Shown here: positions 25,513 through 35,349 of the stretch, piece by piece
How the letters are laid out: each line of letters opens with the position of its first letter
Position numbering within the stretch: the first letter of the stretch is position 1
From: Bacteroides propionicifaciens DSM 19291 = JCM 14649
GTDB taxonomy: Bacteria; Bacteroidota; Bacteroidia; Bacteroidales; Bacteroidaceae
DNA length: 64,000 nt
Assembly: GCF_000375405.1 (NCBI RefSeq)
Contig: NZ_AQWS01000006.1
Span: 23,931 to 87,930, forward strand
Direction: 5' to 3'
Notes under the pieces: model-generated
Database searches by the model: none
Told to the model about the DNA's origin: nothing
What the model saw: only the letters and a program-made list of their open reading frames with translations
Made by a program: the position numbers and the translations under genes

Positions 25513-27120
25513 CTACCTATAGTGGCAACATCCTGGTAAAGCATTATAAGTTACTTCATCAGCCTTGTCTTTATCTGTATCGTGGCCTACAGCAGCAATA
25601 GCTTTAGATATTTTGTCTAAATCTGTTTTGCTTTGATTGAAGTCTAGATGAAGTTCTTGTCCTTTCAAATCGTAATGTGCACTAAGCACACCATCAACAG
25701 ATTTTGCAGCCTTCTCTATTCTGTCCTTACACATTTCACAAGCACCTTTTACACCCAACATTGCGTGTTTCGTGTCTTTACTATCTGTTTTGGCTTCTGC
25801 CCCATGATGAGCGTGACTACCTGTAGAGCTAGTGCCCGCCTGATCGTTCATCATACTTCTTTTACCCTCCAACTGTGCACTTGCATCAATTACAAAGGCG
25901 CCATTGGTGACTACTTCTTCACCTTCCGATAGTCCCGACAAGATGACATAAGAGTTTCCTAGTGAAGGGCCTAAGGTTACTTCCCGCAATAAAAATGCTG
26001 CTGCATTAATATCGGGTTGCTTGACATACACGATTGATCGTTTACCTGTCCAAAGTATAGCAGACTTAGGTATAATTATTTGATTTAAGTGTTCTGTCAG
26101 GGTTGCTTTGATTTTGGCACTGGCATACATTTCGGGTTTGAGAGCTAAATTAGCATTGGGTATTGCCACCCTAACTTTGGCTGTACGGGTAGTCTTATCA
26201 ATTATCGGGTTGATAAATGAAATCTTACCACTAAACACCTTCTCTGGTATAGCTTGTACCGTGAATTCCAATTTATCTCCAACTTTTAAGAAGGGTAAAT
26301 CGATTTCATAAGCATCAAACATGACCCATACTTGCGAAAGATTAGACACGTTAAAAAGCACTGACCCTTGAGAGACGTAATCTCCTTCGTTTACTCGCTT
26401 TTCGACAACAATACCATTTGTGTTGGCCTTAATATCAATAGTCGGCGATACCACACCAGATGCCTCTATTTGAGCGATTTGATTATCACTTAACTTCCAA
26501 AGACGAAGCTTTTCTCTTGCAGCCTCTAATAAGTCGGGTTGTAATCCTACTAATTTTTGTGCTTCAAGTAACTCTTGTTGTGCATTTTGGAGGTCGGGTG
26601 AATAGATTCGGGCTATAACCTGACCTTTACTAACGCTTTCTCCTGTGAAGTTTATATAGAGCTTCTCGATTCTACCGCTTACATGCGCTGTTTGCGACTG
26701 AACTAAGCGTTCGTCAGCTTGGATTGTTCCGTATAGAGAGATATCCTTAGTTGGGTTATCCTTGCTCACTACAGTCGTTTCAACATTGGCTAGTGCCATA
26801 GCTTCGGGTGAGAGTTGGATAGCATCCATATCTACTTGCTCGTCAGAATTGGCTGATGAACGCATGGGGGTTAAATCCATCCCACAAATAGGGCATTTAC
26901 CTGGTTTATCTTGTTTAATTTGTGGGTGCATAGAACAGGTCCAAACAGTAGGTTGCGCAGCCTGAGCAGCATGATCATGTTCTTCTTCACCTTCGTGCGA
27001 ATGTGGTACTCCACCTTTGCCAAAAAACACCCAACCCAGAAACACACCAATAAATATAAATACTCCGTAACGGAAGTATCTGTTTCTGGTAATCGTATTT
27101 AATATGCTATTCTTTTTCAT
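25513..27120 (-). CDS. cusB: Cu/Ag RND efflux periplasmic adaptor with HMBD and HMA domains
   Basis: 535 residues. N-terminal membrane anchor (17-32), His/Glu-rich stretch (40-50), heavy-metal-binding domain WTCSMHP..KCPICGMDLTP (60-84), then the adaptor core (barrel-sandwich/lipoyl halves and beta-barrel, about 115-400). Unusually, a C-terminal HMA metallochaperone-like domain begins near 455 with the CEMC metal site (Cys461, Cys464), and the chain ends GCCHYR. It links the inner-membrane pump to the outer-membrane channel and hands metal to the pump. Last gene of the operon. Confidence 0.88.
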   Translation of the reverse strand: MKKNSILNTITRNRYFRYGVFIFIGVFLGWVFFGKGGVPHSHEGEEEHDHAAQAAQPTVWTCSMHPQIKQDKPGKCPICGMDLTPMRSSANSDEQVDMDAIQLSPEAMALANVETTVVSKDNPTKDISLYGTIQADERLVQSQTAHVSGRIEKLYINFTGESVSKGQVIARIYSPDLQNAQQELLEAQKLVGLQPDLLEAAREKLRLWKLSDNQIAQIEASGVVSPTIDIKANTNGIVVEKRVNEGDYVSQGSVLFNVSNLSQVWVMFDAYEIDLPFLKVGDKLEFTVQAIPEKVFSGKISFINPIIDKTTRTAKVRVAIPNANLALKPEMYASAKIKATLTEHLNQIIIPKSAILWTGKRSIVYVKQPDINAAAFLLREVTLGPSLGNSYVILSGLSEGEEVVTNGAFVIDASAQLEGKRSMMNDQAGTSSTGSHAHHGAEAKTDSKDTKHAMLGVKGACEMCKDRIEKAAKSVDGVLSAHYDLKGQELHLDFNQSKTDLDKISKAIAAVGHDTDKDKADEVTYNALPGCCHYR

Positions 27121-27125
27121 AATGA

Positions 27126-28577
27126 TTAATCTTCTTTTGTAACGTAGTTAAACGAAATAGTACTTTGGATGGCAGCAACCTGCGTATTATAATTGGCAAT
27201 TGCTTGAGCCTCCTTTAGCTTATAATCTAAGAGCTGACGATGGATCTGAATCAGATTGGTTAAATCTGTCTTGCCAACAGCAAACTCTTTAAGTCCCAGA
27301 TTATAGGTCGTCTGCGCCAAGTCAGATTGCCTATTGTAAAGCAATATCTTTCGATCAGCATCCTCTAGACTATTCTTAGCTTGATGAATTTGACTGTTGA
27401 GGTTGTTTAGCGTACTAATATACTTTTGTTGAGCCATTTGTTGTCTCCACTTACTTTCGCGCTGTTGAGCCTTGTATTTACCTCTGTATATCGGTAGGCT
27501 GATTGAGATCATCGGCATTACCATATCGTCTCCATTCATACTTCCCATACCCAGCATAGCATCCGATGTTTTATTGATCAGCATATACTGAACACCTATA
27601 CCCAACATAGGGTAACTCATTCGTCTATTCATTTTTCCCATTTCTCGATAAGCACTTTGCTCTTGTTCGAGCATGCCTAACATAGGGTTTTTGGCAATTA
27701 ACTCCGACTCCATACTTTGACTCATTGCAAAAGCAGTTTTGTCAATTGTTTCGGGCAATAGAATTGGAGAGTCAATAGGGCGGTTCAGTAGGGTATTGAA
27801 TATGGCTTCTTCGGTATTTAAGTTGGCCAGTATGGTCTCCATATTGTCGTCCAACTCTAAAATTTCCAATTCAATGCGAAGCACCTCCGACATTCCGAGT
27901 GAACTACTTCCCATGTCACTACCCATTCCCGACATGCCCGATGATGGTGCAGGACTGCTAGCTGACTCATTCGATTTACTCGACATACCGCTCATTCCCG
28001 ACATACCACCACCAGTTATTGGTGCTGCAGCACTAGTTGTTGCAGGAGGAGTATAGCTCGGTGTGGCTGAAGATTGTGGTGAAGAGAAACGTCGCAAGGC
28101 CAAGCTTTTGAGTTGCAATAACAGCTCTTTATTGTATTGATTATTGCGCAGTTGCTCTTTCAAGGCCAACATCTTGTACCATTGGGTATAGACTTGTAGA
28201 AAGACATTGTTACGGGTTTCTCTAAACTGCTCATAAGTCATTTTAGCCATATGTGTAGCCTCGTTGCGAGCAGCTTTCTTTGTCCCAAACCAAGGGAACA
28301 TTTGCATCAGTGTAAAGTCAGCTACCTGACGTCCACCAACAATGTCCATAGGTTTGAAGAAAAAACCAACCTCTAGGGTAGGATCTTCTAGAGCCCTAAC
28401 TTGCGGAACTTTTTGCCAAGCAGCTTTGTAATTGGCAAATCCCGAACGTACGTCTGGATTATTCTCAGCTGCTATTTGTAGATAAACATTCAACGAATCT
28501 TTATCAGAAGCATAGGATAGGGGTGCGAGCAAAAGCACCATCAGTCCTAATATTAATTTATGCTTGATTTGTATCAT
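27126..28577 (-). CDS. TolC-like outer-membrane efflux protein with Met-rich insertion
   Basis: Outer-membrane channel of the RND system. About 483 residues from the ATG at 28577 (MIQIKHKL), which gives a proper signal peptide ending LSYAS and overlaps the pump gene by 20 bp; an upstream start would add 25 non-signal residues. Two long coiled-coil halves of the OEP family. Between them (about 27880-28030) lies a low-complexity segment with repeated GMSGMS/GMGSDMG, very rich in Met, Ser and Gly. Met clusters bind Cu(I) or Ag(I), which supports copper/silver specificity. Confidence 0.85.
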   Translation of the reverse strand: MIQIKHKLILGLMVLLLAPLSYASDKDSLNVYLQIAAENNPDVRSGFANYKAAWQKVPQVRALEDPTLEVGFFFKPMDIVGGRQVADFTLMQMFPWFGTKKAARNEATHMAKMTYEQFRETRNNVFLQVYTQWYKMLALKEQLRNNQYNKELLLQLKSLALRRFSSPQSSATPSYTPPATTSAAAPITGGGMSGMSGMSSKSNESASSPAPSSGMSGMGSDMGSSSLGMSEVLRIELEILELDDNMETILANLNTEEAIFNTLLNRPIDSPILLPETIDKTAFAMSQSMESELIAKNPMLGMLEQEQSAYREMGKMNRRMSYPMLGIGVQYMLINKTSDAMLGMGSMNGDDMVMPMISISLPIYRGKYKAQQRESKWRQQMAQQKYISTLNNLNSQIHQAKNSLEDADRKILLYNRQSDLAQTTYNLGLKEFAVGKTDLTNLIQIHRQLLDYKLKEAQAIANYNTQVAAIQSTISFNYVTKED

Positions 28578-31500
28578 GTTTCTTGTTTTGTTTTTTTTGA
28601 TTACGTTTAAAAATAGCCTCTCTCCACCAGCATTGGAATACTGGTACCACAAACATGGTCATCGACTGAATCAACATTCCTCCAAAGGTTGGAATTGCCA
28701 TCGGTACCATAATATCGGCTCCCTTACCTGTTGAGGTTAATACTGGGAGTAGAGCAATCAGAGTTGTTGCGGTGGTCATCGCTGCGGGGCGTACACGCTT
28801 GAGACCTGCATAAACAACAGCATCACGAATTTCGCTAGGCGTGTTTGGTTTCAATCTCTCGAATGTATCGTGAATATAAGTACCCATGATTACCCCATCG
28901 TTGGTCGAAATTCCAAACAGGGCAATAAACCCTACCCAAACAGCAATACTCAGATTGATGGGGTGCATCTGGAACAGATCTCGCATATTCATATCTCCGA
29001 TAGAGAAATTCATAAACCAAGGTTCTCCGTATAGCCACAGCAAGATAAATCCTCCTGCAAAAGCTACGAATACCCCTGAGAAGTGAATAAGTGAAGCTGT
29101 AATCGACTTAAATTGGAAGTATAGAATGAGCAGAATCACAATCAAGCTCAGTGGAATGACCAATAATAAGCGTTTCGAAGCTTGAGCTTGCTGCTCGTAG
29201 TTACCAGCAAATGCATAACCTACACCTTCAGGCAGTACTAATTCGCCAGAAGCTAGCTTCTCTCTAAGCACCTTATCGGCTTCACGGACTACATCGACCT
29301 CTGCCTTACCTGCTACCTTATCAAAGATAACGTAACCAATAAGGAAGGTGTTTTCGCTCTGAATCATTTGAGCTCCACGCGTATATTCGATATCTGCCAC
29401 TTCCTCTAGTGGAATCTGAGCCCCCATGCCTGTAGGTATAATTAGCTTACCTAAATCTTCAGGATTTTCTCTAAGCTCACGAGGGTAGCGCAAACGAACA
29501 GGGAAACGTTCTCTTCCTTCTACAGTTGTGGTCAATTCCATCCCACCTACCGCAGAACTAATAATCTCCTGTAGGTCGGCTACAGTGATTCCGTAACGTG
29601 CCATCTTTTCTCTATTGAGTTTGATTTCAATGTAGGGAGCACCTACTGCACGGTCGTAGAATACTGTCGAAGGCATTACAGATGGAACATCTTTGAGTGC
29701 CTCTTCAAGAGCTTTACCGCCTTCTTCAATGGCTTCAAGATTTGGTCCGTTTACTTTTAGTCCGATAGGAGCACGCATGCCCGTTGATAGCATCACTAAC
29801 CTGGCCTCAATGGGTTGTAGTTTGGGTGAAGCTGTCATGCCTGGAAGGTGCGAGACATTGACAATCTCTTGCCAAATGTCGTCTGGATTGCGAATCTCTG
29901 GTCTCCATTGGCGGAAGTAGTTTCCACGCTTATCGGGGATTAGACTATCTGTGGGTACAATTCTAAAGGCACTTTCTTTAGGATTATAAGTACCACCATT
30001 AGCCAAGACGAAAGCACCATCTCTATCTACTTTGAAACGTTGTCTGTTACCATCTTTGTTGAGCTTATATTCGGGGTAATAGCTAATGGTATTCTCGAAC
30101 ATTTGAGTAGGAGCTGGGTCGAGTGCAGAGTTTACACGTCCCCACTTACCAACTGTAATTTCGACCTCAGGAATGTTTTGTACCCGTTTATCGAGCAAGG
30201 CAATCATTTCTAAGTTTTGCTCAATTCCGGTATGAGGCATGGTTACGGGCATCAGTAAGAATGAACCCTCGTTTAAGCTAGGCATAAACTCCTCTCCAAT
30301 ACCTGGAAAACGGTCGCTACTTGCTTGCCAAAAACTAGTTTGACGGAAGCTTTTCCAACCAACAAGCTCAAACCCTTTGGCTACAAATCCAAAAGTGCTA
30401 TTGAAGCCCAACCAAATAACTAGCCCGAAAACAAGAGTTGATGCTGGGATAAGCATAAACTTCCAGCGGTGATCTAAACACCAGTGCAAAATATTTTCGT
30501 AGTAGATAACTAGAAGCCATAGCACCGCTAATATCAAGCCTATAATTCCTAAAACAAAGAAAAAGTTTAGTCCAAAGCTATCTTCTGTTCCTAGCGGTAA
30601 CCACTGATTTGTTAGATAGAAGATTGCTACGAAAACGGCTATGCCAACATTAATATAGTTGTATAAGTTCTTGTTTTTGTATTGGTGTGCAATAAGGTTA
30701 TTGATACCAAACAGAGGCAATGCTAGTGCAATAATCTCTCCATAAACGATAGTAAGCACTACACCAAGAACGATTAATGCATAGTTGGCAATCTTCTTAA
30801 TGATGCTTGACTGAATTCGGAGCGACAACACATAATATGCAATGGTTGGGATAAGTAGAATACCCAAAATAAAGGCCGTTCCTAGTGCATAGGTTTTAGT
30901 AAATGCTAGTGGACGGAACAGTTTTCCCTCTTGAGCTTGCATTGCAAATACGGGCAAGAAACTCACAATCGTTGTAAGCATTGCCGTAGTCAAAGCTCCT
31001 GAAACCTCGCTAACTCCATTATAAATCAGTTGAGCAAATGCTTTACCCTTTCGTTTTACTTGGGGGTTCTCGTCCATATGCCGCAGAATATTTTCGACCA
31101 AGACAACCCCCACATCGACCATCACACCAATAGCAATGGCAATACCTGATAGGGCGACAATATTGGCTTCAATGCCAGTATAACGCATTATAATAAAAGT
31201 AGCTAGTACCGCAATGGGTAGAATGCTTGATATAATGATAGAGGCTCTTAGGTTGAAGACCAAGACAATCACAACGATAATACTAATAATGATTTCGTGC
31301 GATAAAGCTTCTTCGAGTGTACCCACAGTTTCCTGGATAAGCCCCGAACGATCGTAAAAAGGTACAATGGTAACTTTGGAGACCGTACCATCAGCTAGAG
31401 TCTTCTGTGGTAAACTAGCATCAAGTTCAGCAATGAGGTCTTTTACGTTATTTATTACCTGCATAGGGTTTGAACCGTAACGGGCAACAACAACTCCTCC

Positions 31501-32406
31501 AACAGCCTCAATCCCTTCTTTGTCGAGACCTCCGCGACGAGTAGCTGGACCCAAGTTGACGAATGCAACATCTTTAATTTTAACAGGTACACCTTGGCGG
31601 ACAGTAATTACTGCCTCGTCGAGATCAGCAACACTCTTAATATATCCTAGCCCACGTACTAAGTACTCAGCTTTGTTAATCTCAACAGTTTCGGCACCGA
31701 TGTCTTGGTTACTCTTTTGAACGGCACTCATTACGTCCATGATAGTGACATTGAATGCACGCATTTTATCAGGGTCAACTTCTACTTGATACTCCTTAAC
31801 AAAGCCTCCGACCGAAGCAACCTCTGAAACACCTTCGGCTGCTGCAAGTCCGTACTTAACTTGGAAGTCTTGAATCGTACGAAGTTCACTCGGGTTCCAT
31901 CCACCAGTAGGTTCACCTGTTTGTGGGTTACGCCCCTCGAGTGTATACCAATAGATTTGTCCCAAAGCAGTAGCGTCAGGTCCTAAAGCAGGGGTAACTC
32001 CTTCGGGGAGTGTTCCGGCAGGCAGAGAGTTTAATTTTTCAAGTATGCGAGATCTACTCCAGTAAAACTCTACATCATCGTTAAATATGACATAGATGAT
32101 AGACATCCCAAACATAGAAGTACTACGAATGGTCTTTACACCAGGAGTACCCAGTAGGGCTGTTGTTAGTGGATAAGTAATCTGATCTTGAATGTCTTTG
32201 GGAGATCGTCCCATCCAATCGGTAGCAACGATTTGCTGATTCTCTCCGATATTGGGGATAGCATCAACAGGAACAGGATCGCTAGGTAAGACTCCACCGT
32301 GCCAATTAAATGGTGCTGTAGAAATCCCCCATAACACCACGCTTACTAAAAGAAGCACAGTGATGAGCCTATTCTTTAAAAAATAGTCAATGATTTTATT
32401 CAACAT
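28558..32406 (-). CDS. cusA: Cu/Ag heavy-metal RND efflux pump (CusA/CzcA family)
   Basis: Proton-driven inner-membrane pump that expels metal from periplasm or cytoplasm. 1282 residues, about 240 longer than E. coli CusA. The extra length is an inserted stretch with several membrane helices around the middle (about 530-650), common in this phylum. HME-RND hallmarks: AEGVSEVASVGGFVKEYQ, the charged TM4 segment GVMVDVGVVLVENILRHMDE, and EEFMPSLNEGSFLLMPVTMP with Met residues near the metal path. Second gene of the operon, after the HYC_CC_PP gene. The metal assignment rests mainly on the partner proteins. Confidence 0.9.
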   Translation of the reverse strand: MLNKIIDYFLKNRLITVLLLVSVVLWGISTAPFNWHGGVLPSDPVPVDAIPNIGENQQIVATDWMGRSPKDIQDQITYPLTTALLGTPGVKTIRSTSMFGMSIIYVIFNDDVEFYWSRSRILEKLNSLPAGTLPEGVTPALGPDATALGQIYWYTLEGRNPQTGEPTGGWNPSELRTIQDFQVKYGLAAAEGVSEVASVGGFVKEYQVEVDPDKMRAFNVTIMDVMSAVQKSNQDIGAETVEINKAEYLVRGLGYIKSVADLDEAVITVRQGVPVKIKDVAFVNLGPATRRGGLDKEGIEAVGGVVVARYGSNPMQVINNVKDLIAELDASLPQKTLADGTVSKVTIVPFYDRSGLIQETVGTLEEALSHEIIISIIVVIVLVFNLRASIIISSILPIAVLATFIIMRYTGIEANIVALSGIAIAIGVMVDVGVVLVENILRHMDENPQVKRKGKAFAQLIYNGVSEVSGALTTAMLTTIVSFLPVFAMQAQEGKLFRPLAFTKTYALGTAFILGILLIPTIAYYVLSLRIQSSIIKKIANYALIVLGVVLTIVYGEIIALALPLFGINNLIAHQYKNKNLYNYINVGIAVFVAIFYLTNQWLPLGTEDSFGLNFFFVLGIIGLILAVLWLLVIYYENILHWCLDHRWKFMLIPASTLVFGLVIWLGFNSTFGFVAKGFELVGWKSFRQTSFWQASSDRFPGIGEEFMPSLNEGSFLLMPVTMPHTGIEQNLEMIALLDKRVQNIPEVEITVGKWGRVNSALDPAPTQMFENTISYYPEYKLNKDGNRQRFKVDRDGAFVLANGGTYNPKESAFRIVPTDSLIPDKRGNYFRQWRPEIRNPDDIWQEIVNVSHLPGMTASPKLQPIEARLVMLSTGMRAPIGLKVNGPNLEAIEEGGKALEEALKDVPSVMPSTVFYDRAVGAPYIEIKLNREKMARYGITVADLQEIISSAVGGMELTTTVEGRERFPVRLRYPRELRENPEDLGKLIIPTGMGAQIPLEEVADIEYTRGAQMIQSENTFLIGYVIFDKVAGKAEVDVVREADKVLREKLASGELVLPEGVGYAFAGNYEQQAQASKRLLLVIPLSLIVILLILYFQFKSITASLIHFSGVFVAFAGGFILLWLYGEPWFMNFSIGDMNMRDLFQMHPINLSIAVWVGFIALFGISTNDGVIMGTYIHDTFERLKPNTPSEIRDAVVYAGLKRVRPAAMTTATTLIALLPVLTSTGKGADIMVPMAIPTFGGMLIQSMTMFVVPVFQCWWREAIFKRNQKKQNKKHDTNQA

Positions 32407-32554
32407 GAGTTTTGATATTTATATCTATTAATGTGATAGCATAAGTACTCAACCCCACAATTAAGGGTTAAGTTTAGTAAAACACCCTTTTTAACTTCTG
32501 AGTAAAAGGTGTCAAACAGTTTGGTTGTTAGCTATAAAAGCCAGCAACCGAATG

Positions 32555-32989
32555 CTAGAGTCGGTAGATACAAATATTTTTAAGCAGGTCAGATGTATAT
32601 TGACCTAAGCCACGAGGGGGAAATTTATGAAGAATCTGCAATGAAGAATCATCCCACAGCATGGGCTCATAGATATAGTTGAGATACAACGGAATTAGCT
32701 CCATCACTATATAGCGCTGGAGATTTAAGTCCGGGTGTGTCTCAGATGCCTGATACGTATCGGTCTTAACCTGTACGTTCTCAATTGAGCAACAAGGGAT
32801 ATTGTTAAAAGAGCTGTGTGATTCTGCTTGGTTGTCCGCACATTGCATATTGCAACTGTGGTGTTCAAGAGCAGGTTGGGGCAAAGAAATAGCATGAAGG
32901 CTATCACCACAAAAATGCATAGCTAAGGTAGGCTGGATGCTTACCAACAGCATAATCATTAATAATATATGTGATGAAACTTTTCTCAT
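32555..32989 (-). CDS. HYC_CC_PP-family small exported protein
   Basis: 144 residues. Signal peptide (about 1-22), then HFCG, a Cys/His-rich segment (HHSCNMQCADN), CC (IPCCS) and the C-terminal FPPRG. This spaced H-x-C / CC / PP pattern defines the Bacteroidota HYC_CC_PP family that recurs upstream of Cus-type pumps; here Phe replaces Tyr in HYC. Probably a periplasmic metal-binding accessory, but the role is unproven. First gene of the operon, 148 bp before the pump, with a well-placed promoter upstream. Confidence 0.78.
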   Translation of the reverse strand: MRKVSSHILLMIMLLVSIQPTLAMHFCGDSLHAISLPQPALEHHSCNMQCADNQAESHSSFNNIPCCSIENVQVKTDTYQASETHPDLNLQRYIVMELIPLYLNYIYEPMLWDDSSLQILHKFPPRGLGQYTSDLLKNICIYRL

Positions 32990-33031
32990 TGCCAGGTACT
33001 CTCTTATTTGATGTCTAATGTTCTTTAAACA

Positions 33032-33063
33032 TAAAGGTAGCGCTTTTGTTTAAATCAGCCAAA
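33032..33063 (-). promoter_or_regulatory. Promoter of the copper-efflux operon
   Basis: On the minus strand: TTTG (33063-33060), a 20-bp spacer, TACCTTTA (33039-33032). One mismatch to TAnnTTTG. It lies about 40 bp before the first ATG. Confidence 0.55.
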
Positions 33064-33102
33064 AAAAGTGGGAGATATGCGTATACATTATCTCCCACTT
33101 TT
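33063..33102 (-). terminator. Terminator upstream of the copper operon
   Basis: Inverted repeat AAAAGTGGGAGATA / TATCTCCCACTTTT; on the minus strand it is followed by a T-rich run. It ends transcription arriving from the gene fragment at 33142 and partly overlaps the copper-operon promoter. Confidence 0.75.
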
Positions 33103-33141
33103 AGGATTGTTGTAAAGTCTTAACAAAGAAATTGAGAAAAC

Positions 33142-33483
33142 TTATTCTATACTGGAGCCTGAGTCTTCAATCTTCCAATTGGGAACAGTTACTGTGATTT
33201 CACTGTCAGTAATCTTTAAGTGCATCTTTATCAGAATCTCTTGAGTAGTTTGTAAGTTGATTTGTGGCAAGTTGTTTTTAATGAACTCGTTTACATCTTG
33301 TACAAATGAACTACTTCCTTCAGGATAAGAGAGCTGTATTTTAGAGTCTATAAGATCTTTAGGTCTTAAAACATTGAACGTTGTAAAATAGATATTCTTC
33401 ACATTATCATAAGCTACATGAGGATGATATGAGAAGTCCTGCGTGCCAACGGGCTTATTATTCATATCGAATGCTGAAGCCAA
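33142..33483 (-). pseudogene. Probable 5'-truncated gene fragment
   Basis: 113 codons with coding-like composition and a clear C-terminus (ITVTVPNWKIEDSG), but no signal peptide. The only start options are TTG at 33483 or an internal ATG at 33465, and an in-frame stop lies inside the adjacent palindrome. It looks like the 3' remnant of a larger exported or fimbrial-type protein cut off where the ars operon begins. Family not recognised. Confidence 0.5.
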
Positions 33484-33496
33484 ATTGACAAATGAG

Positions 33497-33520
33497 ACTC
33501 ACTAGCTTAAGCTAGTGAGT
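33497..33520. repeat. Perfect 24-bp palindrome at the ars operon end
   Basis: ACTCACTAGCTT followed by its exact reverse complement, 14 bp after the arsA stop. There is no good T-run on the minus strand, so it is not a standard arsA terminator; on the plus strand it is followed by TCACTTCTTTTT. It may mark an insertion boundary or act as an RNA stabiliser. Confidence 0.55.
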
Positions 33521-33533
33521 TCACTTCTTTTTA

Positions 33534-35264
33534 TCATTCTACAACTTCTTTCCAAGCGATGACTGCAAAATTGTTGTTAGATAATTCCTTCACTTTCTCA
33601 ATCCATTGCACCTCGCTTTGTGCTTTAGCTTTTAAGAAAGGACTCTTTGTATCAGTGAGTAATAGACTAGAGTTTACAACCCACCATTTATTTTGTATAC
33701 CAGCACGAGCCAAATCCTCTTGTAAACGATGTGCTTCAAATACAGGTGTTGTTTCGGGTAAAGTAACAATAACAACCTCTGTTTCTTTAGGGTTTCTCAA
33801 TCGAGGGAGCAAGCTCTGTACTGCTGGATTGATATCTCCTTGTGTTCTTTCCACCTCTTTATGATAGCTTTGGGTAGAATCGAGTAGAAGTAAGGTGTGT
33901 CCAGTTGGAGCAGTATCTATTACAATGACTTCATTATCAGCTTTAGCGACTATCTCAGCAAAGGCATTAAAAACGGCTATTTCTTGGGTGCATGGTGAAC
34001 GTAAATCTTCCTCAATATAACTCAGATCAGCATCACCCATCGTTTTCTTAGCTTTGTCTAATACATTCTTTTTATATGTTTCCAAAACAGCTTTCTCATC
34101 AATGTGGCTCACTGTAATACCTTCTATTTGAGTGTTTACATAGGCTAGGTGATTAGCAGGGTCAGTTGTGCTTAAATGTACTTTTACTCCTCTCGATGCA
34201 AGTCCACGAGCAATTTGAGCTGCTATTGTTGTTTTTCCTACGCCACCTTTACCCATCGTGAAGATTACTCTCTTCTTCGATTGATACATATCTTCAATCA
34301 AGTTTTCTAAATCTTTGTAGTCAGAAGTATCTACTTTATTTGAAGCATCTGAAGAAACACTATCGGTATTGAGCATATTTCGGATATTATCTATCCCAGT
34401 CATATTATACGAACGAAGTGGAACAAAGAATGTCCTAAGGTTCAATAATGCTTGTGAGCGATTTTTTAGCGCACTTTGTTGACGATTGTAGAGTTGACTA
34501 GAGATAGTATCATTTGCATCATACTCTTCCAAAACTCCATTGATGATTAAATGTTGAGCCTTAATATCCAAATCAAACAATTCTTTAGATGAACGTTCAA
34601 CCTCTTTAAGTGGTGTTTCATCTGGTCGGCTCACCAAAAAGTGAGTTGTTTGAGTTCCATCTGCCAATGTTCTCACAGCTTCTTTATAGATTTCTTTTCT
34701 ATCTTCCAATCCCGACAATTGTCCTAAACATGATGCCCCTGTTGTGTTTTCGTCAATAAAGGTATTCCATGCTGATGGTAATTGGAGCATACGCAAAGTG
34801 TGTCCTGTTGGTGCAGTATCAAAGATAATGTAGTCAAAACCTTTGCGTTTCTCTTCATTTGTTATCACATCTGAGAACTCATTGAATGCTGCGATTTCAA
34901 CAGTACACGAGCCTGATAGTTGTTCTTCCATATTTGCTATTACACTTTCGGGTAATTTCCCTCTGTATGGAGCTATTACAGACTCTTTGTATTCAGCAGC
35001 AGCTTGCTCAGGGTCAAGGTTGATAACAGTCAAAGTAGGTACTTCTTTTATCTTAGTTCCTTTGTTGTTGAGTGACATATCAAATACATCTTGTAAGTTT
35101 GATGCTGGATCTGTACTTACAAGTAATACATTCTTACCACTATCTGCCAAGTTTGTAGCAGTAGCACAAGCTATAGATGTTTTACCTACACCACCTTTTC
35201 CTGTGAAGAAAATATACTTGGTAAAGTTTTCTTTAGCTGGATTATATAAATTCATATCTTTCAT
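33534..35264 (-). CDS. arsA: Arsenite-pump ATPase ArsA
   Basis: Cytoplasmic ATPase of the arsenite/antimonite efflux system. Two homologous halves, each with a P-loop (GKGGVGKTS near 22-29; MGKGGVGKTT near residue 338) and a DTAPTGHTL switch. Metalloid-site cysteines are in SGSCTVEIAAF, GASCLGQL and RSPCTQEIAVF. The start chosen is the ATG at 35264; the frame stays open to 35306, but that would begin inside a strong hairpin. Last gene of the ars operon. It normally energises ArsB; here the membrane partner is an Acr3-type carrier, as in several other ars operons. Confidence 0.93.
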   Translation of the reverse strand: MKDMNLYNPAKENFTKYIFFTGKGGVGKTSIACATATNLADSGKNVLLVSTDPASNLQDVFDMSLNNKGTKIKEVPTLTVINLDPEQAAAEYKESVIAPYRGKLPESVIANMEEQLSGSCTVEIAAFNEFSDVITNEEKRKGFDYIIFDTAPTGHTLRMLQLPSAWNTFIDENTTGASCLGQLSGLEDRKEIYKEAVRTLADGTQTTHFLVSRPDETPLKEVERSSKELFDLDIKAQHLIINGVLEEYDANDTISSQLYNRQQSALKNRSQALLNLRTFFVPLRSYNMTGIDNIRNMLNTDSVSSDASNKVDTSDYKDLENLIEDMYQSKKRVIFTMGKGGVGKTTIAAQIARGLASRGVKVHLSTTDPANHLAYVNTQIEGITVSHIDEKAVLETYKKNVLDKAKKTMGDADLSYIEEDLRSPCTQEIAVFNAFAEIVAKADNEVIVIDTAPTGHTLLLLDSTQSYHKEVERTQGDINPAVQSLLPRLRNPKETEVVIVTLPETTPVFEAHRLQEDLARAGIQNKWWVVNSSLLLTDTKSPFLKAKAQSEVQWIEKVKELSNNNFAVIAWKEVVE

Positions 35265-35287
35265 TTTATTTTTCGTTGGGAGATGTG

Positions 35288-35332
35288 AAAATCTAATTCT
35301 ACCCATTTTGTGGGTAAAATAAATTAGATTTT
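35288..35332 (-). promoter_or_regulatory. Strong hairpin between arsD and arsA
   Basis: Outer arms AAAATCTAATT / AATTAGATTTT enclose inner arms TACCCA / TGGGTA. On the minus strand it ends in TTTT then CAC, so it could partially terminate or protect the upstream mRNA, tuning arsA relative to arsD. Confidence 0.6.
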
Positions 35333-35349
35333 AACAAATATGGTTTATA

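Noticed and set aside
34843..35322. 159-codon plus-strand frame opposite arsA
   Set aside because: Shadow of arsA codon structure on the other strand; no independent support.
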